NCBI GenBank assembly: GCA_027027485.1
Contig: JALVLL010000222.1
Coordinates: forward strand, 1 to 22,723
DNA: 22,723 nucleotides
Reading direction: 5' to 3'
From: Candidatus Bipolaricaulota bacterium
GTDB lineage: Bacteria; Bipolaricaulota; Bipolaricaulia; Bipolaricaulales; Bipolaricaulaceae
The notes under the pieces were generated by a model. The model was not told the DNA's origin, searched no databases, and saw only the letters and a list, made by a program, of their open reading frames with translations. Shown piece after piece: positions 1 to 8,515 of this stretch. Positions within the stretch are counted from its first letter, which is position 1, and every line of letters starts with the position of its first letter. The translations under genes and the position numbers were made by a program.

Positions 1-452
1 ATTCCCTCAGGGGTAGCCCCGAACTCGGTGACGCTCTCGAAGCCCACTTTCCCGAAGGATCCGGTCACCCTCAGGGCCGCGCCCGAAGCTGGCCCCCCGA
101 GCACCGCGTCGGATAGCTGGGCGGCGTAGAAGGCGAGCTCGAGCCCCGCGAAGCTCATCTTGAGGACGAGCTCGTCGTAGATGAAGTCGATGGTGGAGGG
201 GCCGAAGAGGATCTTACCCTCTACGGAAAGCGGGCCGAAATCCCACGTGGCGGAGAACTCCTGCCACACCCACGTATCCCAGTGGATGATGGAGGTGCTC
301 TCCAGGGAGAACCCGGAGATCTCCCCGCCGAGGAGGAGCTCCGCCTCCATGGTCGGCGAGGGAAGGAGGGAGAGGCCGAGCTCGAGCGAACCGTAAGCGA
401 AGGTCGCAAGGCCGAGGACCACCACGAACGCTGTCGCAATAAACGCGCGCAT
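1..452 (-). CDS. Secreted beta-rich protein, C-terminus beyond window edge (partial)
   Basis: I do not recognise a family. The reading frame opens with ATG at 452 and stays open to the left edge (150 codons visible). A ribosome site GAGGTGAG sits just upstream, and the preceding gene stops only 5 bp away, so it is the last visible member of the dockerin/cohesin operon. The first about 21 residues (MRAFIATAFVVVLGLATFAYG) form a short basic N-terminus, a hydrophobic core and a plausible signal-peptidase I site. The rest alternates polar and hydrophobic residues in short blocks rich in Gly, Leu, Ser and Phe, with no Cys in the part seen. That is a pattern of amphipathic beta-strands such as a secreted beta-sandwich or an outer-membrane beta-barrel. 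Export is well supported; the fold is inference. Confidence 0.7.
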   Translation of the reverse strand, partial: MRAFIATAFVVVLGLATFAYGSLELGLSLLPSPTMEAELLLGGEISGFSLESTSIIHWDTWVWQEFSATWDFGPLSVEGKILFGPSTIDFIYDELVLKMSFAGLELAFYAAQLSDAVLGGPASGAALRVTGSFGKVGFESVTEFGATPEG

Positions 453-457
453 ACGCC

Positions 458-940
458 TCACCTCGCGTAATAGGTCGGCTGGGCGAGATCGAAATCCACC
501 GGCTCGTTATCCACGTCTATGAGGGCGATCTTGTTTTCATCGAAGGCGATCTCGCCCGGTGCGATCTCGTCGAGGGCCCTGAAGGTGATCACGGCGATGG
601 GACCCGAGGTGATTCCCTGGGAGGAGATGGTGGAGATAACGAAGCCCCCTTGCCCGCCGGCGAACTCCTGCGCCAGGACCACGTATCCTGAGAGCCCCTC
701 CACTTTGATGTCCGCCATCTTCGCCTCGGGGTAGGTTATCCCGCCCAACGTCACGCCCAGGGCCCCAACCCCTTTAGGGAGATCGGCCACCGATACCACC
801 ATCTCGCCCCGTTCACCTTGGACCGTTGGGGGGCCGAAGACCAAGCTTGGGGCTTTTGGGGCCCAAAAATGAGCACACCCGAGGAGAACGAAGGCCAACG
901 TCCCCAAAACTGCTGCCCCTCCCCACCTTATGGCCCGCAT
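458..940 (-). CDS. Lipoprotein with cohesin-like domain
   Basis: Likely a membrane-anchored receptor for the dockerins of the two upstream genes. The start is taken as ATG at 940 (TTG at 943 is possible). ATG at 940 follows AGGAGG with 6 nt spacing and overlaps the previous stop as TGATG. Residues 1-22 are a lipoprotein signal ending in the lipobox LLGC (Cys22), with Ala at +2. After a short linker, residues about 34-155 show the cohesin pattern. It has a strand near GEMVVSVADLP, a hydrophobic strand with Gly-Val-Thr-Leu, then a SGPIAVITFRAL strand and IALIDVDNEPVDFDL at the end. These resemble the 'G-x-I-A-x-I-x-F' and final strands of cohesins. The body of about 120 residues is slightly shorter than classical cohesins (about 140). 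The lipoprotein call is strong. The cohesin call rests on motif resemblance plus two adjacent dockerin genes. Another carbohydrate-binding-like beta-sandwich is the main alternative. Confidence 0.6.
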   Translation of the reverse strand: MRAIRWGGAAVLGTLAFVLLGCAHFWAPKAPSLVFGPPTVQGERGEMVVSVADLPKGVGALGVTLGGITYPEAKMADIKVEGLSGYVVLAQEFAGGQGGFVISTISSQGITSGPIAVITFRALDEIAPGEIAFDENKIALIDVDNEPVDFDLAQPTYYAR

Positions 941-3222
941 CAATCACCTCCTAAGAAGAACTCCGCATACTTGGAAACGTCGTCCATATCCACGTCGCCG
1001 TCGCCGTCGATATCAGCCCTTGGGTCCCAGGGGATACAGCCTTTAACCATCAAGTGCACCAGTCGCACGTCATCGAGGCCAAGGGCGCAATCCCCTGTTA
1101 GGTCATGGGGAAAGCAAGCGTTCAGGGTGGGCCCGAACTCCGAGGTCCCGGCCCCGGAGAGGGTGGTGGTCCCGCTCAAGAGGAGCTCGGGACCAATGGG
1201 TACCCCCAGCGGCCCCACCGTTCCCGCGAAGCTCCCAGCGGATCCCACCGTGAGGCTTCCGAGGTACTTCCAGCCTTCGCCGTAGGTTTTGCCGCCGTAC
1301 GCGTTTCCTGTGTGGTCATCTCCATTGATTCCATTGGTCACCAAGAAGATCTCCACCGTGGCCCCGGCGAAGGCGTTACTTCCCCCGGTGTTCTCGGGGC
1401 CCACGAACCCCTCCACGTAGATGGTCCCGTCGGGGTTCGTGCGCGCTCTAGTGATCACTGGGTAATCCACTCCACGGTTGGGGCTTCCCAGGGCACCGTC
1501 GTTGGGGGTTACCCCATCGGCTCCGAGGTCTATTCCTAGGCCAGCGTTTTTATAGAGGGAGTTGCGGGAAATGACGTTGCCATAGCTTTTGCTGTCGATC
1601 ACTGCAACCCCTACGCCATTTCCGGTGATCTCGTTTTCGGATACGGTGTTCCCGGTGCTCCCAGCGTCGATGGCAACGCCGTAGACGGTGATATCGCCGG
1701 AGACGTTATCACGGATTACATTCCCGCGCACGATGTTGTTGTCGGCATTGTAAAGGCCGATGCCGGTCCCGTACCCCACATCTCCGTATGGACCTGTCGT
1801 GGCGCCACCGTTTTCCTCCACCAGGTTCCCTACCACCTCGTTGTACTCCGCCGAAGGATAACTGGGCCAGCTTGCAAGTAGTATCCCCGAGATCTTGTTC
1901 CCCCGGACCACGTTGTCCTGGATTGTGTTATGGTCACAGGCGTAGCCGATCCAGATCCCCGCGTAGCCGTTGTCCTCCACTACGTTCCCGGAGATGGTGC
2001 TGTAGTCATTGTCCCAAGCGAAGCCGATCCCATTTATATCGTTGTCGTGAAGGTAACAGTTTCTAATCTCGTTGTAGCTGCTCCGGGCCCAATAATCCTG
2101 GAAGTAAATCCCCGAGTGGTTGTTGTTGTAGGACTCCACCCGTTGGATCAGGTTGTGGTGCGAGCTCCAGTAGAGCTCGATCCCCAGGTGGAAGTCGTGG
2201 ATCACGAGATCCTGGATGGTGCAGTAGTTGGCGCCTGACATGCGGATGCCGCGATTGGGAGTGTCCGGACTGATGCTCCGGTTTCCCATGAACTCCAGGT
2301 TCTCCACGGTGACGTGGGCGGCAGACAACAGGATGGTCATGGCGTCGTCCGGTAGATCCCGGGAGTCCAAGAGCACTACCTCGCCTGTGGGCGTGAGGTC
2401 CCAGTCGAGCACCCTCCCGTCTAGGTGGGTGTAATCGCCGGTGATGCCGTAAGAAGGGTGGGCTTTTCGGTTGTAACCGCCTCCGCAATTCATCCAGAGA
2501 TCCGGGTCTACCCGGATGGTGCGGGAATAACCGGGCCCGTGGGCCAGGACGAAATAGCTTCGGTCGGGGCCGGAGATGGCTCGGGCGTTCTCCAGGAACT
2601 GTCGCAACGTTCCTTGCGCGGAGCGGCCGGTGCCGCTGGTTCCGTCCTCGTCCACGTCCCGGGTGTTCACGATCACTTCGAAGCTGAAGCCGAACAAAAG
2701 ATCCGACCTCCCAAATTCGTTATAAACTTTCAGATCGACGGTGACCCAGTGTTCGTAGACTTCATTTGCGAAATCATCGCTCACCTCGGGATCGCGTCCC
2801 CCGAACATCTTCACGGTGGGCCAGGACCTTAGGTCTTCGTCGTAAACGCTCTGGTATGTCTCCTCGGCCCAGATATCGTCCTCGCTGTAGCCCGGCTCCA
2901 GCCTGCGCGAGGAAATGAGGCTACGTGAATCGACGGCCACGAAAAGGAGATCGCTTCCGCATCCGCTTGGGCTTAGCGAGAAATGTCCTGTACCGTCGGT
3001 AACGGTGCTGGCGCACTCTTTGTCTCCCGGATCTAAGACACCAGTACCGTTGGCATCCCAGAACAGGTAAACCTCTGCCCCAGGAATAGGTCTATCCTCG
3101 CCGGAGTTACCTCCCAAGGGGGCCAGGTCTTCATACACATAGCCCGTGATCTCAAGGCCCTGAGCAAAGCCAGCGGCCCAAAGCGCCATCCCCAAAAGGA
3201 CAAGGATCGCCTTCCGCCCCAT
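940..3222 (-). CDS. Secreted right-handed beta-helix protein with C-terminal dockerin
   Basis: A 760-aa exported protein. Residues 1-21 are a signal peptide ending AAGFAQG. Residues about 24-95 look like an SdrD-B/carboxypeptidase-regulatory-like beta-sandwich (ITGYVYEDL, 'PGAEVYLFWDANGTG'). Near residue 203 the GTLRQFLENARA motif occurs, as found before the helix of many polymorphic-outer-membrane-type proteins. Residues about 295-555 hold repeated beta-helix rungs (PbH1/NosD type) with recurring N-x-I/V-x-x-N asparagine ladders. Residues about 600-700 are another beta domain. Residues about 704-760 are a type I dockerin, with two calcium loops (DLTGDCALGLDD and DIDGDGDVDMDD) separated by a helix. 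The start ATG follows GGGGTGAGG. The gene lies 21 bp after the 1578-aa gene and overlaps the cohesin-like lipoprotein gene by one base. The beta-helix may be a polysaccharide lyase, epimerase or adhesin; no catalytic site was identified. Confidence 0.85.
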   Translation of the reverse strand: MGRKAILVLLGMALWAAGFAQGLEITGYVYEDLAPLGGNSGEDRPIPGAEVYLFWDANGTGVLDPGDKECASTVTDGTGHFSLSPSGCGSDLLFVAVDSRSLISSRRLEPGYSEDDIWAEETYQSVYDEDLRSWPTVKMFGGRDPEVSDDFANEVYEHWVTVDLKVYNEFGRSDLLFGFSFEVIVNTRDVDEDGTSGTGRSAQGTLRQFLENARAISGPDRSYFVLAHGPGYSRTIRVDPDLWMNCGGGYNRKAHPSYGITGDYTHLDGRVLDWDLTPTGEVVLLDSRDLPDDAMTILLSAAHVTVENLEFMGNRSISPDTPNRGIRMSGANYCTIQDLVIHDFHLGIELYWSSHHNLIQRVESYNNNHSGIYFQDYWARSSYNEIRNCYLHDNDINGIGFAWDNDYSTISGNVVEDNGYAGIWIGYACDHNTIQDNVVRGNKISGILLASWPSYPSAEYNEVVGNLVEENGGATTGPYGDVGYGTGIGLYNADNNIVRGNVIRDNVSGDITVYGVAIDAGSTGNTVSENEITGNGVGVAVIDSKSYGNVISRNSLYKNAGLGIDLGADGVTPNDGALGSPNRGVDYPVITRARTNPDGTIYVEGFVGPENTGGSNAFAGATVEIFLVTNGINGDDHTGNAYGGKTYGEGWKYLGSLTVGSAGSFAGTVGPLGVPIGPELLLSGTTTLSGAGTSEFGPTLNACFPHDLTGDCALGLDDVRLVHLMVKGCIPWDPRADIDGDGDVDMDDVSKYAEFFLGGD
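943..1110 (-). other. Dockerin module of the 760-aa protein
   Basis: C-terminal 55 or so residues with calcium loops DLTGDCALGLDD and DIDGDGDVDMDD. They share with the other dockerin the layout C-x-x-H-D-L-x-G-x-C, then GC in the linker, then the second loop. The duplicated loop-helix plan is diagnostic for type I dockerins. The Cys residues are unusual and could form a disulfide outside the cell. Confidence 0.85.
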
Positions 3223-3243
3223 TTCCTCACCCCTTTCGTCGCC

Positions 3244-6200
3244 TCATCCCCTCAGGACAAGCTGCGCACAGATCGTGACGTCGTCCATATCCACGTCACC
3301 GTCGCCGTCGAAGTCGGCCCGCATGTCCGGAGGCAGACACCCCGCAGCCATGAGGTGCACTATCCGGACATCTCCCAGATCCAGTACACAGTTTCCATTG
3401 AGGTCATGGGCGTAGCAAGAGATGCGCGTTACAGTGGGATCGTCGGAGGCAGGGGTGTTCGGGTCGTCGGTGGGATCATCCGGGAAGTTGCTCCCCGAGA
3501 CCAAGCCTTGGTTGGCGACTTCCTCCACGTAATCCACGATCTCGACGTAAAAGACGATGGCCACCGACTCCCCCGGATCCAGGCCTCCCACCGTCACCTC
3601 AAGGCTCCCGCCGGGGCCAGGACCACACGAGGTGATCGTGCCCTTTGTGGTCGAGGGAGCGTACGGATCTTCACACAAAAGGGCCGTATGCGGATCAACC
3701 ATGTCAGTGAAGAGCACCTCCAAGGCCGGGCCGGCGCCGACGTTCTTTATCGTCACGGTGTACCTGAGGATATCCCCGGGACTGGGGACACCGTTCCCGT
3801 CCCTGTCCTCCTCTAGCTCGTCCACCTTGGGGTCCTCAAGTTTGGCCAGAAGGACGTTATTGGTGCAGGTGGAGGAGTTGTCCGAGGGGTCGGGATCGGC
3901 CTCGTCGGCGGAAACCGAGGCGGTATTGGGCGAGACCGAGGTGACACCGGCCCCCACATCGGCCCGGATGTAGACCGTCACCGTCCCGCCAGCGTTCAAC
4001 GTCCCCAGGTTCAGGCTGCCGGTCCAAGGGTGCCAGCTGGCGTGGTCGTAGCTCCACTCGGGGCTGGAAAGCTCGGAAGGGATCGTGTCGGTGACCGTCA
4101 CGTTGTGGGCCGCCGAAGGCCCGTCGTTCGTCACCCCGATGGTGTAGGCCAGCTGGTCGTCCAGCCCCGGGACAAGGTCGTGACAGGTCTTTCTGATCGA
4201 GAGGTCCGTGCCACATGATTCGATGGTGATCCTGTAATCCTCCACCTCGCCGATTCCCTTGATCCCTGTGGCATCGGATGTGGAGATGCTTTCGGTGCTC
4301 AGGCGCAGGCGCACATAGGTGTCGCCCCCGGAGGTATCAGCAGGCAGCGAGGACCAGGTGAGGGTCACCGGGCCCGAGGTGCCATCGGTAACGGTCACAA
4401 GGTCCGAAGCCTCGTCATCGTCGAACGTCCCGTTCCGGTCGAAGTCGATCCAGCCCCGGAGGTGGGCATTCCCTCCCGAGTTGTTGGTCACGGAAACCTG
4501 GATGCTGTAAGAGTCGCCGCATTCCCTTATGGTGGGGAAGAAGGAGACGCCGTCCTCGTCGTCGTTCCCGTCGGTATCGTCTCCGTCGGCGTCGGTACTG
4601 TATTGGGAGGCGTCCTCGTAATCCGGCATCGCGGAGCCCATGTACAGGCTTGTATCCATGGCGCTCCCGGCGTCGCCGTAGGAAGAGGGGGCATCCCCGA
4701 AGTCGATCCCATTGTTGTTGACTCCAACGCTGCTTACCCGGGGATTTGCGTCGCAGGAGGTATCGTCGGTATCCCGGGTGACCGGGCCGGGAGCGGTGTC
4801 GGAGGTGGTGAGCTCCCAATCGTCCTTGGAGTCGGAATAGGTGCCGTTAGGGGTAAGGGAGATACTCTGGCCTTTGTCCGCTCCCGATGGGGCGTTGTGG
4901 TCGATGTCACCGTCCCAGAACCCCGGGGGAAGGTATGATTGGTCGTTTATGCTGTTATCGCTTCCGTAGGCCACATAGTCCACGATCTTCCCTTCACCAT
5001 CGAAGAGCCAGACGTCATCGCCCTTATCGCGGAGCTTACAGTTCGTCCTCACATAGAACTGGGCCGCCGCCCCGGGGGCGTTCTTCAGGTCCGATCCCGT
5101 GTCCTCACCTATCCAGATGACCACGTAGTCGCCGGCCCTGAAGTAGCTTTCCGCGGGGAAGGTGAAAGAGAATCCGCCCGTACCGTCGGTATCCCCGCTT
5201 ATCACGTTCCCGTCGGAGATGATCCAATCGGATATATCCATATCCCGGCGGAAGTAGAGCTCGATGAACTCGTCGTTGCTCCTCCGGCTACACCTCCCCC
5301 CACAGGTCTGCCGGTAAAGGATCTCGTTGATCACCACCGTCCCGGCGTAAGGGGAGGGGCTAAGCCGGGTTAGCTGGGCGTACTGATAGCGATCCCAGCC
5401 CGAGCCGGGGGGCGATTCTATCGCCCCGCCGATCTCACCCGCTGGATCTGGATACTGCCCGTTGTAGGCGTATTCGGCTCTATAGCTCGTCCCCTGGATA
5501 TAAACGTAATGAGGCGTGTAATCGATAAGGTTTCCATCGTTCAGAATTCTCCTCTCGGGAATCAGAAAATAGGTCAGTTCGTGGTCGATATCGAAACCGC
5601 TCGGTCCGTAATTTCCGTTTGAATCATATGTCGATGAAGTCAACATCCAGCTTCCATCGTTCGCCTCGATTACTGCCGTCTCACCTGTGACGCCATTTCC
5701 GTCCTGATCCACGACCTTAACGTAACCGTACCAATCCTGCTGGATATGACATACATCATCATCGCTCCAGGAGTTGGCGCCGTAAAGTGAGCGTATATCG
5801 CCTAAGGGTGTATCGACGGCATAGATCCCTACGCCGACACTGTTGCCGATAACCTCCAGGCCGTTTCCACCGATGGTGTTCCCGCTTATCGTCATCGAGG
5901 GTCCATCGCTCAGGACATCGTCGTCGTAAGTCGAGGGGGCATCGTCGTCGCTGAAGTAGACGGCGAGCTTGATCCCGTTCTCGTGGTTCCCGATGACCGT
6001 GTTTCCGGTGATATCGGGCGAGGAGCCGATACAGTAAATCCCGTTACCGATATCGGCACCATCCACTCCGTTCTCGGTGATTCGGTTATCGGAGATCGTC
6101 GTCACACCCTCGGAGCGGGGAGCGATGTGACGCAGGAGTATCCCTTCGCCGTGGTTGTTTTCGACGTCGTTCCGGTCTATTACAGTCCCCGCGGGACCGC

Positions 6201-7980
6201 TTATCGGAGGTCCCAGCTGCAGGTCGTAGTTATGGATGGCATCGGTGTAGGCATTCATTATCGCTATTCCCCCGCTGTTATGGGAAATCTCGCCGTCATT
6301 GGCGGCATTGTTTCCGATGATTTCGTTGGAGTTGGTCCCATCGCCCACGATCTGAATGCCATCATATCTGTGGTATTGGATTCTGTTCCCCGGACCGATG
6401 GAGTTGTTCTGTGCGCCGTCGGTGACGATCACCCCTGTGTTGTCGTAGCCCACCGCTGGCCTGGTGTAGGTTCCGCCCAAGATCCAGTTATGACGCACGG
6501 TGTTGTAATCCGTGCCGCTTCCCGAGACGAGCACGTTTTGGTATCGGTTGTAGCAGATGACGTTGTTGTCGATATCGTTGTGTTGGGCGCCGTTAAATAT
6601 CGCTACGCCGGAGTTCCCGTTGGGCGCGGGATCGGGGTAGAAACCGCTGTATTGATAAAATCCGATCCAGTTGGCGGTAACGGTGTTGTAATCCGTTCCG
6701 GGATCGCGGATCAAAACGCCTTCTTGCCCGTTGGAATAAATCCTGTTGTTTTCGATCGAAACGTGCATCGGTGAGCCGCTTCCCGACTCGAGGAGGATCC
6801 CTTGGGCATAGTTCCCGTGGATCTCGTTGTTGTAAACCCGAACCGTGTATCCCAGACCTCCTGGGTCTTCCACCACGCCTTGGATGAGGATCCCAACACC
6901 GTTTATCCCCGCCTCGCTGTTATCGTAAATGTTGTTGTTCTGGATCAAGGTGTTTCCGGGTCCCGCCGTGTCTCCGCCCAGAACGTAGATCCCCCCGCCG
7001 TCGTTATAATAGATATCGTTGCTGTCTATGTTCGTCCCGTCGGTCCCGTCCCCGTAGACGAGAATCCCGCTTCCCGCGGCGACGCCGAAGTGGGCCTTGC
7101 CGTTGTCCTCGACATCGTTGTTGTGAATGTAGGTGTCGGTGGCCCCGTTTTGGACGATGATCCCATGGCCGTCATTTTCGTGGACATAGTTGTTTTCCAT
7201 AGTGGTGTTACTGCTCCCGGTCGTGATCACGATGCCGCTTGGGGCGTAACCAGCGCCGTGCTGCAAGCCATTCCTATAAATCTCACAGCTCTCGATCCGC
7301 GAATTCGATGAGTTGTTTTGAACTATGATGCCATAGCCGTCGTTATCGTGGATATAGCAGTTTTGGATTATGTTGTCGCTTCCTCCGTCCACGGTCACCG
7401 CGCCGTAACTCGGCGACCCATCGCTCGTCCCCGTTATCTCGACCCCATCGATGGTGTTGTTATCGGCCTGATAGATAAGGATCCCGTGTTCCCGTGCTCC
7501 TTGGATCTTCAGCGAACCCGTCCCGGCTTTGATCGCGTTTCCATTCGATGCGATCTGGAAGGCGCTGGCGGCGTTGGAGGCATCGATCGTGATGCTGACG
7601 CCGCTGGCGTCAATAGTCGTTCCGCCCTCGTTTCCGATCCAGAGGGGATCAGGATCGGTGTCGGGATCCGTCCCATCGTAGGAGAGCACGATTGTGCTTC
7701 CGTCAAGCGCTGCAGCAAACTCAATGATGTCACCGGACACACCATTCCAGTTTGCAACTGTAATAGCTTCCCGCAACGAACAGTCATTGGTTCCCGGTGG
7801 AGGACAATCCGTCCAGGGATTATCCAGCTCGTCCACGGCCGTGGTCACGGTGATCGTCCACGGTTGGGCCAAGGCTTCTGGGGAGAGGACGAAGGCGAAG
7901 ACAGCGAGGACAAGAGGCTTTAACAGCTGCCTTTTGTCGTGAAGGACCGCCAAAAGGGAGCTCGCAGGATACGCTTCCAT
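3244..7980 (-). CDS. Giant secreted multidomain beta-helix protein with dockerin
   Basis: A 1578-aa exported protein, first gene of the minus-strand surface operon. A 39-residue signal (hydrophobic core about 21-33, ending EALAQ) precedes a CSLREA-type N-terminal domain (CSLREA at 67-72). Residues about 125-720 are a long right-handed beta-helix built of N-x-I-x-x-N rungs. After a small beta domain come a lamin-tail-like domain (about 880-1030, 'VINEILYR...DEFIELYF') and a GEVED domain (about 1090-1255, starting DFGDAPSSYGD and ending GEVEDYRI). Two DUF11 repeats follow (about 1257-1375 and 1380-1510), then a dockerin (about 1520-1578; loops DLNGNCVLDLGD and DFDGDGDVDMDD). ATG at 7980 is preceded by TAGGAGG with good spacing. 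The domain order is typical of large surface or S-layer-associated adhesins. The ligand is unknown. Confidence 0.88.
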   Translation of the reverse strand: MEAYPASSLLAVLHDKRQLLKPLVLAVFAFVLSPEALAQPWTITVTTAVDELDNPWTDCPPPGTNDCSLREAITVANWNGVSGDIIEFAAALDGSTIVLSYDGTDPDTDPDPLWIGNEGGTTIDASGVSITIDASNAASAFQIASNGNAIKAGTGSLKIQGAREHGILIYQADNNTIDGVEITGTSDGSPSYGAVTVDGGSDNIIQNCYIHDNDGYGIIVQNNSSNSRIESCEIYRNGLQHGAGYAPSGIVITTGSSNTTMENNYVHENDGHGIIVQNGATDTYIHNNDVEDNGKAHFGVAAGSGILVYGDGTDGTNIDSNDIYYNDGGGIYVLGGDTAGPGNTLIQNNNIYDNSEAGINGVGILIQGVVEDPGGLGYTVRVYNNEIHGNYAQGILLESGSGSPMHVSIENNRIYSNGQEGVLIRDPGTDYNTVTANWIGFYQYSGFYPDPAPNGNSGVAIFNGAQHNDIDNNVICYNRYQNVLVSGSGTDYNTVRHNWILGGTYTRPAVGYDNTGVIVTDGAQNNSIGPGNRIQYHRYDGIQIVGDGTNSNEIIGNNAANDGEISHNSGGIAIMNAYTDAIHNYDLQLGPPISGPAGTVIDRNDVENNHGEGILLRHIAPRSEGVTTISDNRITENGVDGADIGNGIYCIGSSPDITGNTVIGNHENGIKLAVYFSDDDAPSTYDDDVLSDGPSMTISGNTIGGNGLEVIGNSVGVGIYAVDTPLGDIRSLYGANSWSDDDVCHIQQDWYGYVKVVDQDGNGVTGETAVIEANDGSWMLTSSTYDSNGNYGPSGFDIDHELTYFLIPERRILNDGNLIDYTPHYVYIQGTSYRAEYAYNGQYPDPAGEIGGAIESPPGSGWDRYQYAQLTRLSPSPYAGTVVINEILYRQTCGGRCSRRSNDEFIELYFRRDMDISDWIISDGNVISGDTDGTGGFSFTFPAESYFRAGDYVVIWIGEDTGSDLKNAPGAAAQFYVRTNCKLRDKGDDVWLFDGEGKIVDYVAYGSDNSINDQSYLPPGFWDGDIDHNAPSGADKGQSISLTPNGTYSDSKDDWELTTSDTAPGPVTRDTDDTSCDANPRVSSVGVNNNGIDFGDAPSSYGDAGSAMDTSLYMGSAMPDYEDASQYSTDADGDDTDGNDDEDGVSFFPTIRECGDSYSIQVSVTNNSGGNAHLRGWIDFDRNGTFDDDEASDLVTVTDGTSGPVTLTWSSLPADTSGGDTYVRLRLSTESISTSDATGIKGIGEVEDYRITIESCGTDLSIRKTCHDLVPGLDDQLAYTIGVTNDGPSAAHNVTVTDTIPSELSSPEWSYDHASWHPWTGSLNLGTLNAGGTVTVYIRADVGAGVTSVSPNTASVSADEADPDPSDNSSTCTNNVLLAKLEDPKVDELEEDRDGNGVPSPGDILRYTVTIKNVGAGPALEVLFTDMVDPHTALLCEDPYAPSTTKGTITSCGPGPGGSLEVTVGGLDPGESVAIVFYVEIVDYVEEVANQGLVSGSNFPDDPTDDPNTPASDDPTVTRISCYAHDLNGNCVLDLGDVRIVHLMAAGCLPPDMRADFDGDGDVDMDDVTICAQLVLRG
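3247..3430 (-). other. Dockerin module of the 1578-aa protein
   Basis: Two EF-hand-like calcium loops, DLNGNCVLDLGD and DFDGDGDVDMDD, each followed by a helix. The second loop has the full D-x-D-x-D-G-x-V-x-x-x-D pattern. The first loop carries Cys where Gly is usual, and the linker has a second Cys (AAGC), a pairing shared with the other dockerin at 943-1110. The DNA encoding the second loop is nearly identical in the two genes, which points to recent duplication or gene conversion. Confidence 0.85.
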
Positions 7981-8001
7981 CCCATCGCCTCCTAAGAGAT
8001 C

Positions 8002-8010
8002 ATTGTATCA
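8002..8010 (-). promoter_or_regulatory. Candidate extended -10 promoter of the surface operon
   Basis: Read on the minus strand the sequence is TGATACAAT, an extended -10 (TGn plus a TATAAT-like hexamer with one mismatch). It lies just upstream of the AGGAGG at 7988-7993 and the ATG at 7980. No good -35 is present, which is usual for extended -10 promoters. Transcription would start near 7995 and leave a leader of about 15 nt. The divergent flavodoxin gene starts at 8045, so both promoters share about 64 bp. Confidence 0.35.
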
Positions 8011-8044
8011 CTACATTCGAGGTCGCGGTGAGGTCGTGATCGCG

Positions 8045-8515
8045 ATGTCCCGGGAAAGGATCGCAGTGATCTATTCCTCCGCCACCGGAAATACGAGGCG
8101 CGTAGCGGAGGCCATAGCCGAAGCCCTCGGTGTCGAGGCCCGGGATATCCGGGAGATCTCGCTGGGGTCCATAACCGGGGCAAAACTCGTTTTCGTGGGA
8201 AGCGGGGTTTACTTCCTCAAACCCCCGCGCCGTATGGTGCGGTTCCTCGAGGGGTTCCCCTCTCTGGTTGGGGTAAAGGCGGCTGTGTTCGGGACCTACG
8301 GCGCGTGGCCTTCACAGCTCCCCGTTTTGAGGAGCCTCCTAGAGGAGAAGGGGGCCGAGGTGATCGTGGAGTTCTCCTGCCCCGGCGAGGACCGCCTCAC
8401 CCTGGGGATCCTCCAGCGCGGAAGGCCCGACGAAAGGGATCTCGAACGGGCCAGGGAGTTCGCCAAGCAGGTGGCGAGGAGGGCGGGCTACAGCTTCCCC
8501 GAAAGTTCACTGTAG
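8045..8515 (+). CDS. Flavodoxin-family protein
   Basis: A 156-aa protein with the flavodoxin fold: strand RIAVIYSS, then the FMN phosphate loop SSATGNTRRVAEA near residues 10-22. A second strand KLVFVGSGVYF and loop follow, then AVFGTYGAW, matching the 60s and 90s loops of flavodoxins. It probably binds FMN and carries electrons or acts as a small reductase in the cytosol. I chose ATG 8045 rather than the in-frame ATG 8003. The shorter form starts directly before the first strand and has GGTGAGG 11 nt upstream, while the longer form would place the start inside the divergent promoter. The 3' end overlaps the convergent metallo-beta-lactamase gene by 28 bp. The precise partner is not known. 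Confidence 0.8.
   Translation: MSRERIAVIYSSATGNTRRVAEAIAEALGVEARDIREISLGSITGAKLVFVGSGVYFLKPPRRMVRFLEGFPSLVGVKAAVFGTYGAWPSQLPVLRSLLEEKGAEVIVEFSCPGEDRLTLGILQRGRPDERDLERAREFAKQVARRAGYSFPESSL

Noticed and set aside
181..470. Short plus- and minus-strand frames at the left edge
   Set aside because: They are shadows of the partial signal-peptide gene read from 452 to the left edge.
6000..7450. Regularly spaced short similar DNA segments such as GTTGTTGTCG and ATCTCGTTGTT, looking like a repeat array
   Set aside because: Units vary in length and sequence and lie in one open frame as beta-helix rungs. There are no identical repeats with unique spacers, so it is not CRISPR.
5983..7923. Several long plus-strand frames (about 170-260 codons) opposite the beta-helix
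   Set aside because: They are Val/Ile/Asp-rich mirror images of the N-x-I-x-x-N rungs. The minus-strand frame has a signal peptide, recognised domains and a ribosome site.
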